A DNA stretch of 64,000 nucleotides from Solenopsis invicta (taxonomy: Eukaryota > Arthropoda > Insecta > Hymenoptera > Formicidae): positions 24,953,770 to 25,017,769 of the forward strand of contig NC_052669.1 of the NCBI RefSeq assembly GCF_016802725.1, in the 5' to 3' direction. How positions within the stretch are numbered: the first letter of the stretch is position 1; every line of letters starts with the position of its first letter. The position numbers were made by a program, and so were the translations under genes. The notes below the pieces were generated by a model that worked only from the letters and a program-made list of their open reading frames with translations, was not told where the DNA came from and ran no database searches. Shown in pieces: positions 25,801 to 37,200 of the stretch.

Positions 25801-28300
25801 ATAAAGTTCCTTTCTAATCTTGCACAGAATTTTGCATTCATTTGTACCTACATATTTATTACCTACATCATTTACATCTTTACAATATAGCAGTCTTATT
25901 TATTCGAAAACTATGCTTATAATAACCCTACCGTTTCGCTCTTGTCGTAGATGCTGATGTGCTGCAGTATATAGAGTCCGAGTTGCAAAGTCATTATAAA
26001 AAGGTTAAAATAAACAAACACAAAATATGGAAAGAGGGAGATTTATGTATCGCCCAATATCATCAGAACCAAAAATGGTACAGGGGTAAAATTGTAAAAG
26101 ATTTAGGAAATATATTGCAGGTAAGAAATAATAACTTATTATTTTTAACTATTGTTTTTGCTTTTTTGATCATATGCTCTGAATCTAGGTGGAATTTGTC
26201 GATTATGGCAATGTGGAAGACTGCGAGAGACAACATGTAACGGATCATATTAGACTGGGACATATTCCTATCCAATGCACAAAATGCATCATAAGTGGAC
26301 TAAGACCGGTAATAGGATTTTTTCGGCAATAATGATCTTCTGTAATTTAGATCTTTTTTGCCCAACCCAAGTTTTTTTATTGTGCTTTCAAAAAATATGA
26401 AAAAAATTAAAATTACTTTTCAACATCCATGTTACATTACCAAATAATTTTTTTATTTAAATGTTAAATCTTTATTTAATAAAAATTGAAATTTGAGTAG
26501 AGATGTTTAAGAATGAAATTTCGCTTGTGCTTCAGATTGCAAACGAAAAGTTAATGTATAATTTTGTATTCGTAATAATTTTTTTTAATTTCTCTTTGTG
26601 TCCTCTTCATACAACAGGCATCGCCAAATGGTAAATGGATGTTGCATGATCTAGACCGCATACACGCGCTCCTCGTGGATCAGGATTGCAAGGTGTCCAT
26701 TTTACAGCGCCAGTCCGCATATTTAATTGTAAGTTATGTCCAGATTTATGTCAGTAATAATGTACGAATATAAACAAGTCTCTAATATAAAGCCTTTAAT
26801 AAGTTTTGATAACAATTTTATTGTAATAATGCTACGCATGCAATAACTCATTATCCGTAGGTATCGATAACATTATTACGGCCATGGAAATGTGATCTTC
26901 TGTTATATCTTGTAAATCACATGAATATGAGTATCAAGGTTGAACGTAAAGAGTGGAATGATTCGGACATTTCCGAAGATGAAAATTCGAATTTGGACTC
27001 TACCAGAGATGTTGTGATTGAAGATACAATAAGCGATTGCGAGAAGCTATGCATAGCCGATATTTCCAAAAAATCTACCTTAGAAACAAATATGCAGGAT
27101 ATTACATTAACCGAGAATATGATGAGTGATAATGTAGCGGAAATTTCAAAAATGGAATTGCTGGATAAGCACAAGAGCAAACAAGCATCCGACACTGAAA
27201 GCTCATCTTCGATAGACATGAATTTGACGAACGCGCATCTGATTTCTTCAACGCCGCACCTACAATCGGAGGAAGAAGATTATTTTGTTTCATACAAACG
27301 ATTGATTATTCCTCAAGATATAAAATACATTGAATTAGTATTATTTTGCAACAGAGATCCCATCACTTCATACGCGCAGCTGGCTGAAAATAACGACGAC
27401 ATATTCTCTAATGTGGGTCTACGCAAATTTATTATTAAATATCTTTCACATAAAAAAAGTGTTGATCTAATTTATATTCATTTTTTTAGGAGTTTCACGA
27501 ATATTATTTGCGATACCAATCCATAATGGCAGAGTTACAAACTGATACTTGTTACCAACCATTAATTGAGACTTTTGCAAAAAGTAAGTAATTTCTTTAT
27601 AAAGAAATAAAATAAAATAAATATAACTGTACATGATCGAATTGGTACGCAACACGATACGTTCAATAAAATTGTCAATAGTCTTCATTTTTTAATTTTT
27701 CTTAGATACTCCATGCATTGCGAAATTTACTGATGATATGTGGTATAGGTGTGTTATCACGAATAGCGAAAAAATTCCAAACACTCCTTACGTAAAAATT
27801 TCACTGTATTACGTCGATTATGGTAATCATGAAGATAAAAAAGTCCACGTACTCTCCAAGTGAGTTGAGCATTAATGATATCGATTTTTTTCATATTTGT
27901 GCAATTTTGTGCCATTTATGTAACAAAAATAAAATTTATATAGAGACCACGATTTACGTGTACCAAAGGAAGAATGGCTGGAATTACCCGCCATGGTTAT
28001 CAAATGCACATTTTGGGGATTAGATTTCGTCTCCAACGATATTGATTTGTTAGCGTCGAAATTAGATGAAATATACAATCAAGCAGTTGTGGCCAAAGTT
28101 AAGGTAAGCCTGTTTGAAATTCATTTGTTTAAATCACATGAAAATACATTAATCACACATCATCGTAGGATATTAATGATGGAAATAATCTAGTGGTCGA
28201 ACTATATAAGGATAAAACATGTAAGGAACTTTTTTATGCTCATTTAATAGAAGAAGGTTTATATCGATTTAAGTACCCAAGGAAGACCGAGGATGACTGA
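19105..28300 (+). CDS. RNF17: RNF17/qin-like protein with coiled coil and five Tudor domains (5' end missing)
   Basis: Exons read: 19105-19329, 19696-19823, 20537-20682, 20929-21048 (weak acceptor), 21116-21277, 21944-22226, 22315-22453, 22661-22774, 22916-23018, 23441-23613, 23823-24052, 24149-24794, about 25190-25338 (25139 also in frame), 25418-25767, 25951-26120, 26189-26308, 26618-26728, 26861-27412, 27490-27583, 27706-27859, 27944-28103, 28169-28300; about 1,486 codons. The first is a B-box-type coiled coil. Five Tudor cores follow: WYRARV..IDYG (exon 21944), WYRGEI..VDWG (23441), YFRAKI..YDMG (24149), WYRGKI..VDYG (25951/26189) and WYRCVI..VDYG (27706). Numbers 1, 4 and 5 keep the usual aromatic residues; 2 and 3 are altered. 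In mammals RNF17 and in Drosophila qin/kumo pair this layout with an N-terminal RING/B-box and act in germline piRNA granules. Those zinc exons were not found here. Confidence 0.88.
20224..20360. repeat. Short terminal-inverted-repeat element (MITE-like) in a Tudor-gene intron
   Basis: The 28-base segment beginning CAAATATAAATTGTCAAGG at 20,224 reappears almost perfectly in inverse orientation ending at 20,360, with about 80 bp between the arms. It lies wholly in an intron and carries no open frame. This is typical of a miniature inverted-repeat transposon. Confidence 0.7.
20381..20421. repeat. (TA)n microsatellite
   Basis: About 20 uninterrupted TA units lie in an intron of the Tudor gene, 20 bp after the inverted-repeat element. 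TA tracts often mark insertion sites of such elements. Confidence 0.95.
22828..22860. repeat. (GA)n microsatellite
   Basis: A nearly pure GA tract in the intron between exons ending at 22,774 and starting at 22,916. Confidence 0.9.
23158..23352. repeat. Inverted-repeat element with (TA)n loop in a Tudor-gene intron
   Basis: The left arm (AAAAATATTAGTTTAA at 23,158, continuing through ATCATCTTGAAATTG) is matched by the inverse right arm ending CTAATATTTTT near 23,351. The arms are about 60 bp long and differ at only a handful of positions. The loop holds a (TA)n tract at 23,230-23,256. Just upstream, at 23,106-23,148, a smaller palindrome built on AATCAACATTA lies next to it. This is a non-coding MITE-like insertion. 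Confidence 0.7.
23671..23796. repeat. Inverted-repeat element flanked by TTA, in a Tudor-gene intron
   Basis: GTGTCGGTCCACAATCTTGC at 23,671 is repeated inversely at the right end (ending GTGGACCAACAC at 23,796). The arms are about 50 bp, and the 25 bases around the AATCTTGCTTTAAGAGG core match perfectly. TTA flanks both ends and could be a 3-bp target duplication, as made by PIF/Harbinger-type transposases. The family assignment is inference. The intron is only 209 bp, so the element makes up most of it. Confidence 0.75.
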
Positions 28301-28539
28301 TAGTTATTTACGACTTCAAGTTTTTACTTAAACCACTGCATTTATTTTATATGATTTATATTGATTTAAGTAAATCGAGAAGGAATTCATAACCATGGAT
28401 AGTTCATTTTTTATACGTATAAAAAAGGTTATGAGTTTCTAAGACAAGCGTTAAAATCTTATTGTAAAATCTCATTTTATAGAAATACATCACATATGTT
28501 ATTGTATAAGAAATATTTTATATAATTGTCTTTCTTACA
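28301..28539. terminator. Convergent 3' ends of the Tudor gene (+) and CSTF2 (-)
   Basis: Only 239 bp separate the two stop codons, so the 3' UTRs almost certainly abut or overlap. An AT-rich block near 28,330-28,370 contains a minus-strand AATAAA (TTTATT on the plus strand) that could serve CSTF2. No perfect plus-strand AATAAA was identified before 28,540. Confidence 0.5.
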
Positions 28540-30500
28540 CTAACGTTGTGTACTCTTCGCAATCTGTTCCTTTAGTACTAGGATACTTTGTCTCTGCTCA
28601 GGCGGAAGCATTGCAATTTGCTCGTCTGACAATTGCAACACTTGCATTATTAAAGCCGCCTGTGAAAAAAATTATTTTATAGTCTAAACGTAGCTATAGT
28701 AAGCATATTTTTTTACGTATGTGATAAAATACAAGGGGACATGTAAATTAATGGCTTATTGAGTATTTTAGATTTATTTGAATATTTTGATGCGTGCGTT
28801 GATATAGCTCAGTACTGATCAAGATTTGTAATTTTGTACTTGAAGTTGAAATGAATCCATGTTCATGCTTATTATCATTCTTATTCTCAATTTCTCATAA
28901 TACGCGATTCTTGTTCTCAGAAACAAGATTGATCTAAGATCATTAAACGTTTTTGACATATATTATTTATTGTTTAAAAATATATTATTTTACTAATATA
29001 AGACACTATTATTCTTAAAACAAGATAAGATACATGAGCATATGTAATAATACTTACAGAAATATAATTTTATACTTGTATGTTTTAAGAAAATACATTA
29101 TTATTATTATGAAAATACAATATTATTATAATTGTAATGTAACAAAACAATCTATATAATCATATGTACATGTATATAATTATATCCAATGTGCATTAAC
29201 AATTACACATTAGCTATTACAGATTATCAATAATACCCCTCAAAAGATTTTTTATGACTAAGCCAGACTAAGTTAAACTAGTCCCGTCTCTGAAAAAGAG
29301 TATCACGCACTACAAAAAAATAACTATAAAGTGAGAAATGAGTACGAACATCGATGCGTTTTAATTTTAAGTTCAAAACTACAAAACTGGAGCAGCACTG
29401 ATGTAGAACCAAAATTTGTTACGCGTTCATATGTGTACAATTTTGTTTTTATTCATAATTCTTATTTTATAAAAAGATAATTGTAAGGACATTTTATTTG
29501 TGATGACTTTATCTTTTGTAATCAAATTTCAAATAAAAGCATAAACTGCAACGTACCTTTTCCTGATCAGATGCGCCGCTGGGAATATTTCCCGCTGGAG
29601 ACATTCCGGCCACTAGTCTCGTAGTTGCAGAACTTGCGGGCTGCGAAAGCACGGTTGCAGAGGAGCCAGTTGTATTGTTAGTTACAACACTTGATGCTGG
29701 CACAGTTGGTGCAGCAACCGGTCTCGGAACGATCGGCGGCGCAACTGGAGTCGCTACGAGTTTTATAAAACAAAAATCCATTAACATTCGATCCACCAAA
29801 AAAACAATATTTACTTTGACATATAAAAGCAATAGACTTATATAAAATGCACAGGATTGGGTAATAACTAATTAGAAAATTAAAAGTTAAATAATAAAGT
29901 TAAGAAGTTATAACAACTTTTAACTTAGGCTGATATTTATAATTGAATCTTATTTCAAGACTGTCTTGAATAATGTCTTAAAATGCTAATACGGCTCTGT
30001 GATTGGTCAATAACATCTTAAGACAGTACTTCAAACTTAAATATAAGAATCGACTATGGATACCAACTTTAGTTAATTTTTAACTTCAATTAAAATTATT
30101 TTTAAAACATAAACTTTAGCTTATTAATTTTTTTTTTCAAAAATTTATACAAAAAAAATACATTCCAACATATAAAAGAACAATATTTCTTTATTACTTT
30201 ATATAAACTTAATTTTTCAAATAAAATATTAAATACTTTTCAAAATTAACTTTTCAAGACGTTAACTTTAACTTAATTTAATAATAATTAATGTACCCAA
30301 TTCTGAAAATGCATATGTAATCACATGTATAAAAAATAAAATAAAAACATACGATTAGATTTGGTAATCCTAGGATCGATGGGTATCCGGGAATCTCTAA
30401 GTTCTCTCGAATCTCTGTTGAATCTATCAGACCTCGGATCGCGATAGAAACTGAAAATAATGTTGCTTTGATGTAAGAAACAACGATTAAATTCAAGAGA

Positions 30501-30531
<31 letters not shown>

Positions 30532-32571
30532 GTATATGAGACCTCTCGATTCCTTCCACAGGAAGAATGCTATAAAAAAGAACTCTTTCAATTACGCAGT
30601 TTACAATTGAGATCTACCAATCGACGCAAAGCGACTTACTTGTCCGTAATATTAAACGCGTTTGCCCCTCTTGGATCGGCAGTAGCCGGCATCACCGAGG
30701 GCGCACTAACCGGCGCGGGCTGCGTTTGTGGCGATCCTCTCAAGTCCTGATCCATTCTAGCTACACGCGGATCTATCTGTCTGTCTAGTCGGAGATCTAT
30801 GTCCTGACCTGTTTTTACGGATTGAATGTCAAATTTAAATTCCTTGTCCAGTGATCCTCTCGAATCTTGATCCATAGCTACACGCGGATTTATCTGTCTG
30901 TTCAGTCGAAGATCTACGTCCTGACCTGTTTTTACGGATTGAATTTTAAATTTAAACTCTTTGTCCAGCTGGTCGTAAAGACTTCAAAGTTCAAATGATA
31001 CGTACATTATGAAACGTGGAGAAAACAATAGGTTCAATCAAATTAAATTGCATCACTACATTAATAAATCGTTACTTTCCGTACTCGAATGGTACTTTAC
31101 GGAAAATCAATGAATACAATTTCAAGATTTTAGCGCAATTCTTTACGACTAGTAATCACTAATATAATTCTTGAATAACAATATTGTGACAAGACAGACT
31201 TTTATCGTACCTGCGAAAATGGGCGCTGGAGCATTGACAGGTGGCGGAGGTCGTGGCGCCCATGGTTCCTCGATTCGCGGCTGTACCTGCGGGATCGGCT
31301 TCTCGGACGGCGTTAATACACTCGGAATGGGATTGGCCTTGTGCAACATACTGACAGCTGTATGTGGATCCACTATCCTCATGACCACTTGTGCTTGAAG
31401 CAGGGCGTACGCCAGCTGTGGATTCTGCAGAAGCATCTGACGCGCCTCGTTCGGATTGTTTTGCACACAGAGTTTCATCTGTTTCATCAGTTCGAACATC
31501 TGCTCCGGTGGCAGAGACGCCACGGCTTTGCTTATTGCCTCTGGCGCCTTATCCGACTGAACGGCTTCTCCATAAGGATTCTCTGTATTCTGTCCCTGTA
31601 GTAGACTTTGCATCTCCATACGACTTTTCTCTGTGCAAGCATTGTCCACGCGTAAAGTTCGTCCACCAATCTCATATCCATTTAAATTTCTCATGGCACT
31701 TAGAGCTGTTTCCTGATCTTTATATTCACAGAAGCCATATCCTTTGGGCTTACCCGTCTCGCGATCAAATACTAATCTGTTTACAATTGAATATATGAAT
31801 AAATACAAAAAAAAAACTAGAAATGAAAGTAAATTACATTTATAAAATATCACTAAATTTATTTTATGCTAAAATACATAATTATGGAGTACAGAGTTGG
31901 ATTTTCTCATAAACAGGTGAGAGTTTTCACTTCTAATTGAATTTTCTCTAAAAATGTATAATATATGATCAATTTGTAGCATAAATTCTTAATATTTTGT
32001 ATCTGAATAATTATTTTTGTGACTGTATATTTTTTTGAAAAAGAAAAAAACAAGTGTACAAGATATAAACAATACATTAAAGAACTATATTCTATATATT
32101 TATTTACTGCAAAGAATTTCTTTGTAAACATTCTAGACGATAACACTGACAAATTTAAGTTTTAGTTTCAAGTTTATTAAGTTCTATCTTAATTCTTATA
32201 ACATTGTACTATTCTAAAACTGGTTGCTAACATTTGTATCTTAAATGTTAAAGATACATCGAAAGATTCGGTAATACGATTTTAATAAATTGTTCAATGC
32301 AATTAGCATTATAGTGAGCAATGAGAAACATGATGGACTCACTTAAACGAAAGCACAGGTCCAACCTCGCTGAAGATATCCTTCAGATTCTCTTCCGTAG
32401 CCTCGTACGGGATATTCCCGACTGTAAAACAATTGGAAACGTTGCGATGTCACATTATTATTATGCAGACGCAATAAGCAGCATTACAACTCGTACGTTA
32501 AATTACTCACCGAAGACACTTCGCATCGACTTGTCCATCAGCGATTGATCCGAAATAGTTGAATTACTCAT
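28540..32571 (-). CDS. CSTF2: Cleavage stimulation factor subunit 2 (CstF-64)
   Basis: Exons, 5' to 3' on the minus strand: 32511-32571, 32343-32421, 31211-31776, 30640-30958 (weak acceptor), 30353-30450, 29557-29753, 28540-28659; about 479 residues. An N-terminal RRM (residues about 17-95) carries the RNP-like motifs VFVGNIPYEA and GKPKGYGFCEY. It is followed by the hinge that binds CstF-77 and symplekin (SLPPEQMFELMKQMK), a Pro/Ala-rich middle and the conserved C-terminal three-helix domain (IMQVLQLSDEQIAMLPPEQR) that contacts Pcf11. The protein binds the GU-rich element downstream of poly(A) sites during mRNA 3'-end cleavage in the nucleus. The central region is unusual: the long MEARA/G repeat of vertebrates is absent and a tandemly duplicated charged segment is present instead. 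The gene is head-to-head with IFT122 and tail-to-tail with the Tudor gene. Confidence 0.96.
29930..30080. repeat. Diverged foldback element in a CSTF2 intron
   Basis: Segments around GAATCTTATTT / AAGACTGTCTTGAATAATGTC and, inversely, AACATCTTAAGACAGTACTT / ATATAAGAATCGAC suggest an old inverted-repeat element. It shares the motif CTGTGATTGGTCAAT with the element at 23.7 kb in the Tudor gene, so the two may belong to related families. The alignment is by eye and imperfect. Confidence 0.4.
30499..30535. repeat. (TA)n microsatellite in a CSTF2 intron
   Basis: A run of TA units with two TG interruptions at its right end, in the intron between exons 30353-30450 and 30640-30958. Confidence 0.9.
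30731..30968 (-). repeat. In-frame tandem duplication inside the CSTF2 coding exon
   Basis: Two adjacent copies of about 118 bp (30,731-30,849 and 30,851-30,968) are nearly identical and differ by one 3-bp indel, so the frame is kept. Each encodes roughly 39 residues with the shared pattern EFKF-IQSVKTGQD-DLRL-RQI-PRVA followed by MDQD-RGS. The upstream copy carries the exon's splice acceptor. This segment occupies the low-complexity hinge region that is variable between animal CstF-64 proteins. Confidence 0.85.
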
Positions 32572-32924
32572 TTTTGCGCTTTTGTTTCCGCCTAATGCGG
32601 GGCAGACACTCAATACAATGACAACACTACACGCGTGCTTTAAAAGCACGAAACACTCGATCCGTTGAATAAACTCGACAAAATAAAACTTGCAGTACTT
32701 GCACACGTCTGCCTACTATTCTGCAATCTGCTGCAATGCTGCAATCGACTAACCTAAATCTGCACCGTAAAACCGGGAGGAGATTGGATATGCCCGCGTC
32801 GCTCCGGCTTTTGATTATTGAATACCTCGCTGGGTAATATCGCACCCTTTCTTACCAAGAGTAAGCAAACTTCTAGAATATGCTCTCGTCTTTAACAGCA
32901 AACCTGTCGATATATAGATTTGCA

Positions 32925-32938
32925 ATTGCCATGGCAAC
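32925..32938 (+). promoter_or_regulatory. X-box (RFX / DAF-19 binding site) upstream of IFT122
   Basis: The 14-mer ATTGCCATGGCAAC differs at one position from the ideal palindromic X-box GTTGCCATGGCAAC and starts 118 bp before the IFT122 ATG. RFX factors control ciliary genes in animals through exactly such sites, usually within about 200 bp of the start codon. Position and near-perfect match make a functional site likely; binding itself is not shown. Confidence 0.85.
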
Positions 32939-32988
32939 TGGACGAACGCCAGATTGAAACATTCTCGTGTGTTATAGAAACATAGAAT

Positions 32989-33018
32989 AATATTGTTGTA
33001 GGCTGATCCAACAATATT
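32989..33018 (+). other. Perfect 10-bp hairpin in the IFT122 5' leader
   Basis: AATATTGTTG and its exact inverse CAACAATATT are separated by 10 bases and lie 25 bp upstream of the IFT122 ATG. The structure would form in the leader RNA if transcription starts upstream of it. The role is unknown. Confidence 0.6.
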
Positions 33019-33042
33019 AGACAATCTGTGCTGAATGTGACA

Positions 33043-34170
33043 ATGAGAGCACATCCAGCATGGGTCGACAAAGTGCAGTCGGATCAATGGTAAAACTCGA
33101 GTAGATCAACAGTTCTCTCTCAGAAATTATAAATTAATTTTTGTAAATGTACTGAATAAGAATGTGAGGAGTGAAAGTGTTAAAGATTATTAGATTGCAT
33201 AAAAGTTGCCTTGTTGAACCTTTATGAGACGAGGAATTGAATTATAAGAATAATATGTCTAATATTAATTTATAAATTATTGTATAATTTATTATCTATA
33301 TGATATATAAAAATGAAAAATAAATTTCTAAGTTTATATTTTACTATTTGTTTCACAAAGGCTTGAACTATTAAATGCTTTTTTATCATTCAGTAACATC
33401 CTAATTCTTTGATGTTACCTCTCATTATTTCTTTCTTATTATATATTTTTTAGTATATACGATCTTTGCTTCAATCCGGATGGTACACAATTAGTTGTTG
33501 CTTCTGGCAATCAAGTCCTTGTGTACGAGACCAGTGATGGTGCCTTGATTCAACCATTGAAGGGTGAATTATCTTAGAAAGAATTGTCTAGCTATTAAAA
33601 TAAAATAAAAATTCTTTTTCTCTATAAATGTAATCTTGTGTTCATATATTTTATAGGGCATAAAGACACAGTATATTGTGTGTGCTATGCAAGAGATGGC
33701 AAGAAATTTGCATCAGGAAGTGCAGACAAAAGTGTTATTATCTGGACTTCCAAGTTAGAAGGGATATTAAAATATTCGTAGGTTCTATTTCTAGCTCTGA
33801 TAAATATGAATATTCAATAGATCTTATAATTTTCCTTTGTTTAGACACAATGAAGCTGTACAATCAATGCATTTTAATCCTGTCTCGCATCAGCTTCTCA
33901 GCTGTTCGCTCTCAGATATTGCCTTTTGGTCCGTGGAACAGAAAGCTGTACAGAAACAAAAGTCTGGTGGGAGGGTCAATTGTTGTGCATGGACAAGGGA
34001 TGGCCAATACTTAGCTCTTGGTCTTGCAACTGGACATGTATCTATAAGAAACAAAGTATATTGCTCATTTTGTCTTTATAATGTTTTATAAATTGTATTA
34101 TTTAAAAAAATATATTAAATTGTTATACAATTTAGCGTTAAATATAATAAATATTTTTAATATATTTAAT

Positions 34171-34232
<62 letters not shown>

Positions 34233-37200
34233 ATAGTGTCTTTATGCTATTCTATGAACTAATCTAAATGTATCAATATTTTTCAGAATGGTGAAGAAAA
34301 AACGCGCATTGAACGACAGCTTGGAGTTCCAATTTGGAGTTTATCATGGAATCCTTTACAGTACCTACAATCTTACATATTAGATAGATACATATAAAAT
34401 TAAAGACGGAAGAAATCAGAATATTTTATTGATGTTTAGGGACGAAGCTACAGATATTCTCTGCATTGCTGACTGGAATGGAATCATCACATTTTACACA
34501 ATCGGTGGAGAAGCTATCAGAAGAGAGAGGTCATTCAGTTTTATACCACTTAAAGTCACTCACTTCCCAGAAGGTCAATACCTTCTCGTTTGCGGTAGTA
34601 ATAAACAATGCCTATTGATGACGCACGATGGCATACAATTGGTTAACGTAGGCGGTACCTTTTCGTCATGGGTATGGAGCTGTGCCGTTCATCCAAACGC
34701 CTCGCATATTGTAAGTTGTAACACAGTTTGCGCGGCATTACTTGTTTTAATTATCTGCTATTTAGCGATTATTTTCAGGCACTCGGTACTCAAGATGGAA
34801 CGATAACGTATCTACAACTTTCCTGGGACGTCGTACATGGTCTATATGGCGACAGATACGCGTACAGAGAGAACATGACTGATGTAATAATACAGCATTT
34901 AATCACGAGTCAGAAAGTTCGAATTAAATGTAAAGATCTGGTAAGTACAATGTCTGCAAAACGTTAAAAACTTTAGACAAAAAAGTTAAGATCAATTTTT
35001 GTAAAAATATTCAATTGGTACCTCACATTTGTAAATTTTTATTTTTTTATTTTTTTCCATTTAATCGGAACTCTTTTTGAAAACTATAAAGAACTCTAGA
35101 ATTCTTTGAAGAATCTATACATATTAATTATATCACAATTTTAAAAATAAGATGTTAATTCATAGTGGTTGCAAAACATCTAAAGAAATGATGAAGTAAT
35201 TGTATTGTATTACGACTTTGTAATAGAAAGTGTGTTATTAAATTTAAATACTTATATTCTATTCCAGGTATGCCGGATTGCGGTGTATCGAAACAGGCTA
35301 GCTGTGCAATTATCTGAGCGAGTAATCATTTACGAACCGTCTGGTGCAGGCGATGTAATGCATTATAGGATACGAGACAAGCTTAATCAGACATTGAATT
35401 GCAATCTGTTGGTTGTCACGTCGAATCACTTAGTTTTGTGCCTGGAAAGACGTCTGCAAAGTCTCTCGTTCGCGGGGATAATAGAGAGAGAATGGATACT
35501 CGATGGACTTATCACTTACATCAAGGTGGCGGGTGGTCCTGCCGGACAGGAATGTTTAATAGCTGGTAAATTTTGAAAGAAAAATTTATTATCTTGATAA
35601 GCCAACAGTTTTAACACGAGTTTTGATACTAGGTCTGAAAAGCGGACACGTAATGAAGATATATCTTGACAATCCGTTTCCCGCACACGTCGCAAAAATC
35701 GATGATGCCGTGAGATGCTTGGACATCAGCTCTTTGAAGGAGAAAATGGCGGTAGTCAGCGAAGCTGGTATCCTCTCCGTGTTCGATCTGTGCACCGGCG
35801 AGAAACTGCAGGAATTCCACGATGTCAACAGCGTCGCGTTCAACATTGCTTTCGAAGATATCATGTGTTTCGCGGGCAGCAACTACCTCGCGATAAAAGT
35901 CGCAAACTTCTCCGAGTATAGACAAAAATTCTCTGGCTTCGTCGTAGGGCATAACGGCTCGAAACTGTACTGTTTGAACGGTTCATCTATCATGACACTA
36001 GAGGTAAGTTCTTGCAACGTCAAGTGGTTTCTAAACGTTCAATGTTATTGCACAATATTTAAATACTGCACAATATTGTTGATCGTCTGAAGACTAATTT
36101 GTTTTAAATTATCTGAAGAAATATTGTATAATATTATTATATATAAAATAGCACAACGTTCTTATTATACTTTGCATGATATATTGCAGGTGCCATTATC
36201 GTTGTTCATGTATCAATATCTAGACATCGGTTTGTACAGCCACGCTTACGACATAGCGTGTTTAGGTGTGGCCGAATCGGACTGGCTCGCCTTGGGGACG
36301 GCGTGTTTAGATAATTTGGAATTAAACATCGCATACTCGGCGTTTGCGCGAATAAAAAAGCTGCGTTACATAGAGATCGTGTCAGAGGTGGAGGAGAAAT
36401 TGAAGTCGGGTGAATGGGGACGAGAAGCCTGCATGGCTACTGCCGCGGCCGCTATGGGAAGACTACGCGATGCGGCGAAGCTCTATCAAAAAGCTGGTTT
36501 ACAACAATATGCTCTCGATATGTACTCCGATTTACGGATGTTTGACATCGCTCAGGAATTTATTGCCTCCGGCAACACGCAGGTCCGTTTATAATCAACT
36601 AGGGGTGTGCGGGTATCCGAGATTTCAGATTTGGATCGGGTCGGGAATTTTTTTCGAGATCGGGTCGGGACCCAAAAGTTTGTAAAGTTTGAGTATCCGA
36701 AATCAAGTCGGGACCCGAAATCGAGGTCGAGACCCAAAATCAAAACGGAATCCCAAAATTTTGTAAATTTTGAGTACTTCGATCTAAAGTCGGATCAAGT
36801 AGCGGTCAGAGATCTAGATACTTTATACACACTGATATGAGAAAAAAATTACTAAATTTACTTAAGACATTTTGTTTATATTGAATTACTAAATTTGAAT
36901 ACTGCTAATGAAATATTTACTTACAGAACATAAGTATTTACTCAATAAAAAATGATAATTAAATTAGTGGTTACTCCTGGTATTAAATAAATATATATTT
37001 ACGTTTGGAAAAAATTTTATTGGGGCAATATTCAAACAAATAATTATTAAAATTTAGTAATTTTTTTCTCACATCAGTGTATAAGGTATTTAAATCTATG
37101 ACCGCTTCTTGACCCGATTTTAGATCCGAGTACTCAAAATTTACAAAATTTTGGGATTTTGTCTGGATTTCGGGTTCCGACAGGATTTCGGGACCCCACT

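Larger units (their letters stand above)
32572..33042. promoter_or_regulatory. Divergent promoter between CSTF2 (-) and IFT122 (+)
   Basis: The two start codons face away from each other across 471 bp, so the promoters must be shared or back-to-back. No TATA box was seen. The IFT122-proximal part contains an X-box and a hairpin, annotated separately. Confidence 0.8.
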
